A DNA stretch of 64,000 nt from Nonomuraea montanisoli (GTDB taxonomy: Bacteria; Actinomycetota; Actinomycetes; Streptosporangiales; Streptosporangiaceae), in assembly GCF_013363975.1 (NCBI RefSeq), contig NZ_JABWGN010000003.1:310001-374000 (forward strand), read 5' to 3'. The position numbers and the translations under genes are program-made. Positions 51,609 to 59,312 of the stretch are shown piece by piece. Below the pieces are notes generated by a model. It saw only the letters and a program-made list of their open reading frames with translations. It was not told the DNA's origin and ran no database searches. Position 1 is the first letter of the stretch. The number at the start of each line of letters is the position of its first letter.

Positions 51609-52181
51609 ATGCAGTCGGTCTCGGGGGAGGCATGGGTGGCCATCGACCTGCTCAATCACAAGCTGGATCGGGCGTTCGACCACATCGACGCGGGTGGTGC
51701 CGGTTCGGTCGCGCGCGGGGACCTGCTGGGGCTCGGGGCGCGCGTTCTGGTGGGTTTCGGCGAGTCGCCGACGTCGGTCACCGGCAGCGGGCTCGTCGAC
51801 GGCTTCGACGCGATCTGGGCGGCCCTGGCCGACGCGCTCGGCCGTGACCGCGACGCGCGGCTGTCGCGGGAGGACTTCCGGGACGGCATGCGGGCGGCGT
51901 TCGTGGCGGGCGACCGGTACGAGCCGGTGTTCCGGCCGGTGACGGTGACCGTGGCCGGGCTGTGCGACCCGGACGGCGACGGGCTGATCGGGCCGCGCGA
52001 GTTCCGGACGATGCTCAGCGCGTTCGGCACCGCGTACGACGACGTGGACGCGGCCTTCGACCGCCTCGACCGGGCGGGACGCGGCAGGCTGACGGTGGAC
52101 GGGCTGGTCGTGGCGGCCCGTCAGTACTACACGGGCGAGGACCCGAACGCGGCGGGCAACTGGCTCTTCGGGCCCTTGTGA
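51609..52181 (+). CDS. EF-hand calcium-binding protein
   Basis: A 190-residue protein with four EF-hand-like loops. Site 3 (DPDGDGLIGPREF) is canonical, site 2 (RDRDARLSREDF) is near-canonical, and sites 1 (DHIDAGGAGSVARGDL) and 4 (DRAGRGRLTVDGL) have lost ligands. The size and helical layout resemble calerythrin/sarcoplasmic calcium-binding proteins. ATG 51609 starts the recognisable domain. Its TGA overlaps the GTG of the terpene synthase gene, indicating translational coupling and a shared function, perhaps Ca2+-linked control of terpene production (inference). Confidence 0.88.
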   Translation: MQSVSGEAWVAIDLLNHKLDRAFDHIDAGGAGSVARGDLLGLGARVLVGFGESPTSVTGSGLVDGFDAIWAALADALGRDRDARLSREDFRDGMRAAFVAGDRYEPVFRPVTVTVAGLCDPDGDGLIGPREFRTMLSAFGTAYDDVDAAFDRLDRAGRGRLTVDGLVVAARQYYTGEDPNAAGNWLFGPL

Positions 52182-53242
52182 GCACGGCCGTGATCGCGAC
52201 CGTGAGGACCGCGCTGCGGTCCGTGCTGCAGTGGAAGCCATTGGCCCCCGCGCCGCGGGCGGGCGAGACGGACCCGCGTCCCGCCGATGCCCCCGCGCCG
52301 TGGGCGGGCGAGGCGGACCCGCGTCCCGCCGATGCCTCCGCGAGAGGCGGGCCGGCGGCGCTGTTGGCGCTGACGGAGCGGGTGCCGGCGCTGGCCGCCC
52401 CGTGCCGGATGCACCCGTCCGTGTACGCGATCGAGGCGGCCGTGATCGACTGGGCGCGGCGCACCGGCCTGGAGGCGGACCCGGGCGTCGGGTTCCACCG
52501 GATCGCCGGGCGGGCGCTGGCCGAGTTCGACGCCGCCGCGGCGGCGCTGTTCGCGCAGTGGCTGACGTGGCTGTTCCACCTGGACGACGAGATGGACGAG
52601 GGTCCCGCCCGGCTGGAGATCTTCCAGGGGCTGCTGGAGGGCCGCGCGGCGCACCCGCTGGAGGCGGCGTTCGCGGACCTGTGGCGGGTGACGAGCGCGC
52701 GGATGAGCGACCACTGGCGGGCCAGGTTCGCCGCGAACCTGCGGCGCCACCTCGACGCGTGCCGCGCGCAGGCGGCCAACCGGGCGGCGGGCCGCGTGCC
52801 GACGCTGCGCCAGTATCCGGCGCTGCGCCGGGCGACCGTCGGCCCGTACGTCTTCGACCTGGTCGAGCCGTGCCTGCGGGTGGAGGCGCCGGCCTGGCTG
52901 CAGGGCTGCGAGGCGTGGCGGGAGCTGGTGGACGCCTGCAACGACGTGACGGCGTGGTGCAACGACGTCGCCTCGCGGGCGAAGGAACGCGGCGACGGGC
53001 ACAACCTGGTGGTGGTCGCGGCGGCCGAGCTGGGGCTGGCGGAGCCGGAGGCGGTGGCCTGGGTGCTCGACCGGATCGCCGAGCGCTGCCAGGACATGAC
53101 GCGGGCGGCCCGGCGGCTGCCGCTCGACGAGCTGGGACCGCGCGCGGCCCGGGACGTGAGCAAGGTCGCGTGCGCGTACCTGGCGGCGCCGCGGGCGCAC
53201 ATCGACTGGCTGGTGGAGTCCACCCGGTACGCGTGCCCGTGA
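52178..53242 (+). CDS. Class I terpene synthase
   Basis: A 354-residue terpene cyclase. The metal-binding aspartate-rich motif is HLDDEMDEG and the NSE/DTE triad is NDVASRAKERGDG (N-D-x-x-S-x-x-K-E), with downstream arginine-tyrosine (STRYA) for pyrophosphate contact. The N-terminal 60 residues include two 15-residue repeats (PAPRAGETDPRPADA) encoded by two 45-bp units. It is translated from a GTG overlapping the EF-hand gene stop. Product, FPP- or GPP-derived, unknown. No second synthase or P450 is adjacent. Confidence 0.92.
   Translation: MSTAVIATVRTALRSVLQWKPLAPAPRAGETDPRPADAPAPWAGEADPRPADASARGGPAALLALTERVPALAAPCRMHPSVYAIEAAVIDWARRTGLEADPGVGFHRIAGRALAEFDAAAAALFAQWLTWLFHLDDEMDEGPARLEIFQGLLEGRAAHPLEAAFADLWRVTSARMSDHWRARFAANLRRHLDACRAQAANRAAGRVPTLRQYPALRRATVGPYVFDLVEPCLRVEAPAWLQGCEAWRELVDACNDVTAWCNDVASRAKERGDGHNLVVVAAAELGLAEPEAVAWVLDRIAERCQDMTRAARRLPLDELGPRAARDVSKVACAYLAAPRAHIDWLVESTRYACP
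52245..52334. repeat. Two 45-bp tandem repeats in the terpene synthase N-terminus
   Basis: Units 52245-52289 and 52290-52334 differ at only two or three positions. They encode a Pro/Asp-rich, likely disordered linker and keep the frame. Confidence 0.9.
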
Positions 53243-53277
53243 AGCCCGGTACGCGTGCCCGTGAAGCCCGGTACGCG
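53223..53277. repeat. 22-bp tandem repeat covering the terpene synthase stop
   Basis: Two full units (53223-53244, 53245-53266) and a partial third (53267-53277). The first unit encodes the end of the protein including the stop codon, so extra copies lie in the 3' untranslated region. Confidence 0.9.
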
Positions 53278-53314
53278 CCCGTAAACAGCGCAACGCGAGC
53301 AGCGGGGTCAGGGG

Positions 53315-54274
53315 TCAGGGGTGCAGGGCGAGGGCGTCGCCCGTGGGGGTGCGCCGGTAGACGACCTCCTTGCCGACGCGCAGCCCCACGGCCAGCCCGC
53401 TGTCGCTGAGCACGCCGAGGTGCTGGCTGACGGCGCCGCGGGAGATCGTCATCCGGTCGGCCAGCGCCGAGGTGGTGGCCGGCTCGGCCAGCGCGAGCAG
53501 GATGCGCGCCCGGCTGCGGCCGATGAGCGCGGCCAGCGCGCCGGGGGCGGGCGGCGGCGCCTGCTCCCACAGCGTGCCGACGCCCGACACCGGGTAGACG
53601 AGCATCGACTGGTACGGCTCGGACATGATGGCCGTGGCCGGCCAGAAGAACGCGCTGGGCACCAGCAGCAGCCCGTCGCCGTGGATCGCCTCGGTCGAAC
53701 GGGCACACGGGCGTTCGACGACGAGCCGCTCCCCCGTCCACGACACGGCCGGGTCGAGCCCGGCGAACAGCTCCCGCGCCCCGCCCGTCGTCAGCAGCCG
53801 CGACCTGCGCAGCACGTCGCGCTCCAGCAGCGCGTACACGCGCGGCCAGAACTCCTCCAGGCACGCCTTCCAGTACGCCTCCAGCGCGTCGGCGACCCGG
53901 GCCACCCCGGCCGCCGGGTCGGCGCGGAACCGCTCGATCACCGCCGGGTCCGAGCCCACGACGCAGGCCGCCTCGACCGCGGCCCGCGCCGGCGGGGTCC
54001 GCCGCACCACCTCGATCTCGCTCGCGAAGTCGGGCAGCGGCGTGGCCGGCGGCGGGGTGATGAAGTCCACCAGGTAGCCGTCCGGGGGCACGAGCGCGAA
54101 CAGCTCCTCCATGTCGAGCTCGGCCAGGCGGGGCCGCACGCACTTGACCCACGGCAGGTGGACCGACTGCCGGGCCGGGTCGCGCAGCGTCCGCAGGCTG
54201 GCCACCAGCTCCCACAACGGCGAGAACGCGAACCTGATCCGCGCCACGTCCTCCGGCTTCAGCACCCAGGTCAT
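53315..54274 (-). CDS. ArsR-like helix-turn-helix regulator with N-terminal ligand domain
   Basis: A 319-residue protein. The first ~230 residues form an effector-like domain found in actinomycete proteins of this type (DUF5937-like; FSPLWELVASLRTLRDPARQSVHLPWV). The C-terminal winged helix (about 245-319) SRARILLALAEPATTSALADRMTISRGAVSQHLGVLSDSGLAV is ArsR-like. ATG 54274 fits the leaderless-like TAAAAC box; GTG 54280 is an alternative. It is divergent from the MFS gene, and an inverted repeat between them suggests it controls that transporter. Confidence 0.8.
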   Translation of the reverse strand: MTWVLKPEDVARIRFAFSPLWELVASLRTLRDPARQSVHLPWVKCVRPRLAELDMEELFALVPPDGYLVDFITPPPATPLPDFASEIEVVRRTPPARAAVEAACVVGSDPAVIERFRADPAAGVARVADALEAYWKACLEEFWPRVYALLERDVLRRSRLLTTGGARELFAGLDPAVSWTGERLVVERPCARSTEAIHGDGLLLVPSAFFWPATAIMSEPYQSMLVYPVSGVGTLWEQAPPPAPGALAALIGRSRARILLALAEPATTSALADRMTISRGAVSQHLGVLSDSGLAVGLRVGKEVVYRRTPTGDALALHP

Positions 54275-54284
54275 CGCCACACGT

Positions 54285-54300
54285 TTTAGTCTGCCCTAAA
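54285..54300. promoter_or_regulatory. Inverted repeat between ArsR-like gene and MFS gene
   Basis: TTTAG-n6-CTAAA lies 11 nt upstream of the ArsR-like start and 41 nt upstream of the MFS start, a suitable operator for divergent control. Confidence 0.45.
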
Positions 54301-54340
54301 TCGTTCGCCCACCGTCGCGCGGGTCATCACGCTTGGTCCC

Positions 54341-55534
54341 GTGAGCACCCCCGTTCTTGAGAAGCCCAATGTCCTGCGGTCCGCGTTCGGCGGGCTGCCG
54401 CGCCCGTTCTGGGCGTTGTGGGGCGGCACGCTGGTGAACCGCCTGGGCACGATGGTCCTTCCGTTCACCGGCGTCTATCTCACGCAGGAGCGCGGCCTGT
54501 CGGTGGCGGCGGCCGGGGTCGTGATGGCCGTGTTCGGCGCCGGGTCGCTGGTGTCGCAGCTCGGCGCCGGCGTCCTGGCCGACCGGATCGGCCGCCGGGC
54601 GACGCTGGCGGCCGGCATGCTGGCCACCTCCGCCACGATGCTCTGGCTGGGCGCGAGCTCGTCGCTCGCCATGATCACGACGGCGATGTTCGTGCTGGGC
54701 GTGGTGATCGACGCCTACCGTCCCGCGACGAACGCGCTGGTCGCCGACCTGGTCTCCCCCACGGAGCGGCCCCGCGCCTACGGCCTGCTGTTCTGGGCGA
54801 TCAACCTGGGGTACGCGTTCGGCATGACCGCCGGCGGGCGGCTGGCCGGCATGGGGTTCTCCTGGCTGTTCTGGATCGACGCGGCCACCTGCGTGGCCTT
54901 CGCGGTGCTGGTGTGGCGGGCCGTCCCGGAGACCCGGGCGAGCGGGCGTGAGACGGCCGGCGGGTTCGGCGTGGTGCTGCGCGACCGGGTCATGGTCGCG
55001 TTCACCCTGGTCATGCTGGGCAACGCGCTCATGTACTCGCAGACGGTGACGATGCTGCCGGTCGCGATGACCCGGACCGTGGGGATACCGTCCGGCGACT
55101 TCGGGCTGGCCATGGCGCTGAACGGGGTGATCATCGTGCTCGCGCAGCCGTTGGTGTCCGGGTGGATCGGGCGGCGCGACCCGGCGCGGATGCTGGCCCT
55201 GGGGCTGGCGATCATGGCGGCCGGGTTCGGGCTCACCGCGTTCGTCACCTCGGTGGCGGGGCTGGTGGCGACGATCGTGGTGTGGACGTGCGGGGAGATC
55301 GTGACGGCCGGCATCTCGGGGACCGTGGTGGCCCGGCTCGCGCCCCCTCACCTTCGCGGCCGGTACGCGGGGCTGGAGGGGTTCCCCTGGTCGGTGTCCG
55401 CGGTGCTGGGGCCGCTGTTCGGCGGGCTGCTGCTGGGGGTGGGGCCGCAGGCGCTGTGGTTCACGGTCGGCGGGCTGGGGCTGGCGTCGGCGGCCGGCAT
55501 GCTCGCCCTCGGCCCCGCCATCCGCCGCCGCTGA
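54341..55534 (+). CDS. MFS transporter
   Basis: A 397-residue protein with 12 hydrophobic segments. The loop 2-3 signature is DRIGRRATLAAGML and the middle loop RAVPETRASGRETAGG. The pattern fits drug-efflux MFS (DHA1-like). The GTG at 54341 is the start, 60 nt from the divergent ArsR-like gene that probably regulates it. The substrate is unknown. Two 27-bp tandem repeats follow the stop. Confidence 0.9.
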   Translation: MSTPVLEKPNVLRSAFGGLPRPFWALWGGTLVNRLGTMVLPFTGVYLTQERGLSVAAAGVVMAVFGAGSLVSQLGAGVLADRIGRRATLAAGMLATSATMLWLGASSSLAMITTAMFVLGVVIDAYRPATNALVADLVSPTERPRAYGLLFWAINLGYAFGMTAGGRLAGMGFSWLFWIDAATCVAFAVLVWRAVPETRASGRETAGGFGVVLRDRVMVAFTLVMLGNALMYSQTVTMLPVAMTRTVGIPSGDFGLAMALNGVIIVLAQPLVSGWIGRRDPARMLALGLAIMAAGFGLTAFVTSVAGLVATIVVWTCGEIVTAGISGTVVARLAPPHLRGRYAGLEGFPWSVSAVLGPLFGGLLLGVGPQALWFTVGGLGLASAAGMLALGPAIRRR

Positions 55535-55541
55535 CCCGCCG

Positions 55542-55595
55542 CCTCCCCCGCCGCTGCCCCTGCCGGAGCCTCCCCCGCCGCTGCCCCTGCCGGAA
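55542..55595. repeat. Two 27-bp tandem repeats after the MFS gene
   Basis: Pro-codon-like CCTCCCCCGCCGCTG units at 55542-55568 and 55569-55595 differ at the last base. They lie in the 226-bp gap between the MFS and histidine kinase genes, which otherwise shows no gene. Confidence 0.85.
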
Positions 55596-55760
55596 CTTCC
55601 CGGCCGCTGATCCCGTCCGAACTTCCCCGGCTCCACCGCCGTCGTACGGACCGAACGACGTTCAGGGGACGTTGAACGGCTTTTGATTGGATGGTGGCAC
55701 CCGTCCGATACGTTCCTCCCCGAGCAACCGCAGGGTGACCGGGGCGAGAGGACGGGTGGG

Positions 55761-57653
55761 ATGCGCCACGCTGGACGGGCGCGCGGGGTGGCGATCGGCC
55801 TGGCCTCGCTCGCCGTCGTCTTCGAGCTGACCAACATCTGGGTGACCGCCCAGCTCCCGCAGCCGTCGTACACGCCGTTGCCGTTCGCCCCCGAGGACGT
55901 CGCGGGCACGGCGTTCCCGGTGTTCGGCGCGATCCTGGTGCACAGCAGGCCGCGCCTGGTCATCGGGTGGCTGTTGGTGGTGGGCGGACTGGCCTCGGCT
56001 GCCAACATCCTGTCCGCCAACCTCAACCTGCTCCTCGACGGCCCGCCGCTGAACTGGCCGATCGTGAACGTCACCTGGCAGGTCGGCGAGCTGGCCCTGG
56101 GCGTCCTCCTGCCGCTCCTCTACCCGAACGGGCGGCTGCCGGGCAGGAGGTGGGGGTGGGTCGCCGGGCTGGCGCTGGCCGGCGACGCGCTCGACTGGGT
56201 CGCCGTGTCCCTCCGCAGCCATCCCCTGCGGGACGCCGCCCACTGGACGGTCGCGGCCGCCATGGGGCTGGCGTTCGTGTCGCTGGCCGTGCGGTTCGCC
56301 CGGGGTGACGCGGTCGAACGGCGGCAGTTGCTGTGGCTGCTGGTGACGCTGCCGGGGCTGCTCCTCCCGTGGATGCTCGGCGACCCGTTCTGGTGGCTGG
56401 CGTCGCTGGGGATCCCGCTGATCCCGGCGGCGATCGCGGTCGCGGTGCTGCGGTACCGGCTGTTCGGCATCGACACGCTGATCAGCCGGGCGCTGGTCGG
56501 GACCGGACTGGCGGTGGTGATCGGCGGCGTGTACCTGGCGGCCGGGGCGGCGTCGAGCCTGTTCCTGTCGGGGGTGGACCGGGTGGCGGGGCTCGCGGCG
56601 GCGCTGTTCGCCGGGGCGTTCTTCCACCCGATGCGCCGGCTGTTCCTGCGCGGCGTGGACCGCCTGCTCTACGGCAGCACCGGCGACCCGGACGCGCTGG
56701 CCGACCGGCTCAAGCTGCGCCTCCAGCTCGCCGACCCCGGCCACGGGCTGCTGGCCACGCTGGAGGTGCTGCGCGACGGGCTGTCGGTGACGGGCGTGGC
56801 CGTCGAGGTGGACGGCGCCGTGACGGTGACGGGCACGCTGGACGTCCCGGCCCGTACGGTGCCGCTGGTGTGGCACGGCGAGCCGGTCGGCCTGCTGCTG
56901 GTCGGGCCGACGGACCGGCGCCGCTTCCCGGCCGCGCACGACGAGCGGGTGCTCGGCACGCTCACGCCGTTCATCGCCGACGCCGCCCACGCCGTACGGC
57001 TGACGGCCGCGCTCCAGCGCTCGCGCGAGCGGATCCTCACGGCGCGCGAGGAGGAGCGGCGGCGGCTGCGCCGCGACCTGCACGACGGGCTGGGGCAGTC
57101 GCTCAGCGGGATGGCCATGTCGATCAACGCGGCGCGCGTGACCCTGCGCTCGTCCCCCGAGCGCGCCGCGCGGCTGCTGACGACCCTGCGCGAGGGCATG
57201 GACGCCGTCACCGGCGACATCCGGCAGCTCGTGTACGGCCTGCGCCCGCCCGCGCTGGACGAGCTGGGCCTGGCCGGGGCCGTCGAGGAGCTGACCGGCG
57301 CGCCGGTCGAGGCGTCCGGAGACCTCACCGGCCTGCCGGCGGCCGTCGAGGTGGCCGCGTACCGCATCGTTCAGGAGGCGCTGACGAACGCCCGCAAGCA
57401 CTCCGGCGCCACCCGGATCGACGTCGCGCTGCGGCGCGGCGGCCGCCCGGGCGACTCCGCCGGGGCCGGCCTCGTCCGGGGCGGCGTGCTGCGGGTGACC
57501 GTCACCGACGACGGGTGCGGCATCCCGCCGGACGCGCGGGCGGGCGTGGGGCTGTCGTCCATGCGCGAGCGGGCCGCCGAGCTGGGCGGCACCTGCGTGG
57601 TCCGGCCGCGCGAGGGCGGCGGCACCGAGGTCCGCGCGGACCTTCCGCTGTGA
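55761..57653 (+). CDS. Sensor histidine kinase (NarL-type partner, HisKA_3)
   Basis: A 630-residue kinase. The N-terminal half has about eight hydrophobic helices (residues ~5-290), then a GAF-like segment (about 320-420). The HisKA_3 dimerisation helix carries H441 in RRDLHDGLGQSLSGMAMSIN, and the ATPase N- and G-boxes are AYRIVQEALTNARKHSGAT and DDGCGIPPDARAGVGLSSMRERAAELGG. Sensing is probably through the membrane domain. It is followed 122 nt later by the fusion regulator and very likely phosphorylates its receiver. ATG 55761 is chosen with AGAGGA upstream. Confidence 0.9.
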   Translation: MRHAGRARGVAIGLASLAVVFELTNIWVTAQLPQPSYTPLPFAPEDVAGTAFPVFGAILVHSRPRLVIGWLLVVGGLASAANILSANLNLLLDGPPLNWPIVNVTWQVGELALGVLLPLLYPNGRLPGRRWGWVAGLALAGDALDWVAVSLRSHPLRDAAHWTVAAAMGLAFVSLAVRFARGDAVERRQLLWLLVTLPGLLLPWMLGDPFWWLASLGIPLIPAAIAVAVLRYRLFGIDTLISRALVGTGLAVVIGGVYLAAGAASSLFLSGVDRVAGLAAALFAGAFFHPMRRLFLRGVDRLLYGSTGDPDALADRLKLRLQLADPGHGLLATLEVLRDGLSVTGVAVEVDGAVTVTGTLDVPARTVPLVWHGEPVGLLLVGPTDRRRFPAAHDERVLGTLTPFIADAAHAVRLTAALQRSRERILTAREEERRRLRRDLHDGLGQSLSGMAMSINAARVTLRSSPERAARLLTTLREGMDAVTGDIRQLVYGLRPPALDELGLAGAVEELTGAPVEASGDLTGLPAAVEVAAYRIVQEALTNARKHSGATRIDVALRRGGRPGDSAGAGLVRGGVLRVTVTDDGCGIPPDARAGVGLSSMRERAAELGGTCVVRPREGGGTEVRADLPL

Positions 57654-57775
57654 CGCGCGCCGCGGAGCTTCCCGCCGGGGACGGCGCCCGTGAAGCCGTT
57701 CTCCACCCGATCATCAGACACTGTAGAAAATCGCCATATACCCCGACGTCAAAGGGCTCTACGCTTACCTCTGCC

Positions 57776-59260
57776 ATGCTGACTTTCACCGCGCTGGGAC
57801 CGTTCCACGCCTGGTCCGACGGCGTCCCCCTCGACCTCGGCGGCCAGCGGCAGCGGGCGGTGCTCGCCCGCCTGCTCGTGGCCGGCGGCCGCGCCGTGCC
57901 CGTGACCATGCTCATCGACGAGCTGTGGCCCGGCGACCCGCCCGCGCAGGCGCTGTCGACCATCCAGGGGTACGTCTCGCGCCTGCGCCGCGCGCTCGAA
58001 CCCGGCCGCGCGCCCCGCGAGGAGGCCGGGGTGCTCGTGTCGGCCGCCCGGGGGTACGCGCTGCGCGCCACGGCCGACCAGGTGGACGCCTGGAGGTTCG
58101 AGGACCTCGTCCAGTCCGACGGCGACCCGGCGCGCCTGTGGGAGACCATGGACGCGGCGCTCGCGCTGTGGCGGGGGCCGGCGCTCGCCGAGTTCACGGA
58201 CCTGACCTGGGCGGTCACCGAGGCGGGCCGGCTGGAGGAGCTGCGGCTGGTCGCCGTGGAGCGGCGCGCCGGCGCGGGCCTCGCGCTCGGCAGGGCGACG
58301 GCGCTGGTCGCCGACCTGGAGGCGCACGCCTCGGCGTACCCGCTGCGCGAGGAGGCGTGGCGGCTGCTGGCACTGGCCCTGTACCGGACGGGCCGGCAGG
58401 GCGACGCGCTCGGCGCGCTGCGGCGGGCCCGCGCGATCTGGCGCGACGAGCTGGGGCTGGACCTGACGAGCGGGCTGCAGCGGCTGGAGGGCGACATGCT
58501 CGCCCAGCGTCTGGAGGAGCCCGCCGCCCCGGCGGGCCCGCCGACCGCGCCCCCGGCCGCATCCACGGTTTCGGCCTCGGCCTCGGTCGAGGGGCCGCCG
58601 CTGCGGGTGCTCGTGGCCGACGACCAGGCCCTGGTACGGGCTGGGATGCGGACCGTGCTGAGCGACGAGGCCGGGCTGGAGCCGGCCGGGGAGGCGGCCG
58701 ACGGCGAGGAGGCGATCGCGCTCGCCCGCCGCACCCGCCCTGACGTGGTGCTGCTCGACATCCAGATGCCGCGCCTGGACGGCCTGGCCGCGGCGCGCCG
58801 CATCCTGGCCGACGAGCGGCCGCCCAAGGTGATCGTGATGACCACGTTCGGCAGCGACGAGAACCTGTACGCGGCGCTGCGGGCGGGCGTGAGCGGGTTC
58901 GTGCTGAAGACGTCCCCTCCGGAGCAGCTCGTGGCCGCGATCCGGGCCGCCGCGGCCGGTGACGCGCTCATCGACCCCGCCGTCACGACGCGGGTCATCG
59001 CCGGGTTCGCGGGCCGCACCGACCCGGCCTCTCCCCCGGCCCTGGCCGGGCTGCCCGACGACCGGATCGACGTGCTCAAGCTCGTGGCCCGCGGCCTGAC
59101 GAACCAGCAGATCGCGCAGACCCTCGCGCTGCCCGAGCCGGCCGTGGCCGCGGAGGTGACGGCGCTGCTCGACCACCTCGGGCTGATCGACCGGGCGCAG
59201 CTCGTCGTCGCCGCCTACGAGTCCGGCCTGGTCACCCCGGGGGCCGCGATCACGAAATGA
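57776..59260 (+). CDS. Fusion regulator: SARP domain + NarL-type receiver + LuxR-type HTH
   Basis: A 494-residue protein combining two regulator types. Residues ~1-245 are a SARP head: OmpR-like winged helix (TALGPFHAWSDGVPLDLGGQRQRAVLARLLVAGG, LIDELWPGDPP, GYVSRLRRAL) plus a bacterial transcriptional activation domain. An Ala/Pro-rich linker (about 246-275) leads to a receiver domain (VLVADDQALVRAGMRTVL; phospho-acceptor D328 in LLDIQMP; K in VLKTSPP) and a LuxR-type helix-turn-helix (ARGLTNQQIAQTLALPEPAVAAEVTALLDHLGLIDRAQLVVAAYESGLV). ATG 57776 follows TACGCT by 10 nt. It is partner of the histidine kinase upstream. A frameshift artefact is unlikely since no indel is needed to read through. 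Confidence 0.85.
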   Translation: MLTFTALGPFHAWSDGVPLDLGGQRQRAVLARLLVAGGRAVPVTMLIDELWPGDPPAQALSTIQGYVSRLRRALEPGRAPREEAGVLVSAARGYALRATADQVDAWRFEDLVQSDGDPARLWETMDAALALWRGPALAEFTDLTWAVTEAGRLEELRLVAVERRAGAGLALGRATALVADLEAHASAYPLREEAWRLLALALYRTGRQGDALGALRRARAIWRDELGLDLTSGLQRLEGDMLAQRLEEPAAPAGPPTAPPAASTVSASASVEGPPLRVLVADDQALVRAGMRTVLSDEAGLEPAGEAADGEEAIALARRTRPDVVLLDIQMPRLDGLAAARRILADERPPKVIVMTTFGSDENLYAALRAGVSGFVLKTSPPEQLVAAIRAAAAGDALIDPAVTTRVIAGFAGRTDPASPPALAGLPDDRIDVLKLVARGLTNQQIAQTLALPEPAVAAEVTALLDHLGLIDRAQLVVAAYESGLVTPGAAITK

Positions 59261-59300
59261 CCCGTTCTTCGCCGCTTGGGTGCCGAAAATCATGGCGTAT

Positions 59301-59306
59301 TAGGCT
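59301..59306 (+). promoter_or_regulatory. -10 box of leaderless nadE
   Basis: TAGGCT ends 6 nt before GTG 59313, as at 6671 and 10276. Confidence 0.6.
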
Positions 59307-59312
59307 GGTCGT

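Noticed and set aside
51525..54215. 896-residue minus-strand frame over EF-hand, terpene synthase and ArsR-like genes
   Set aside because: Crosses three genes with recognisable families on other frames; Arg/Pro-rich artefact.
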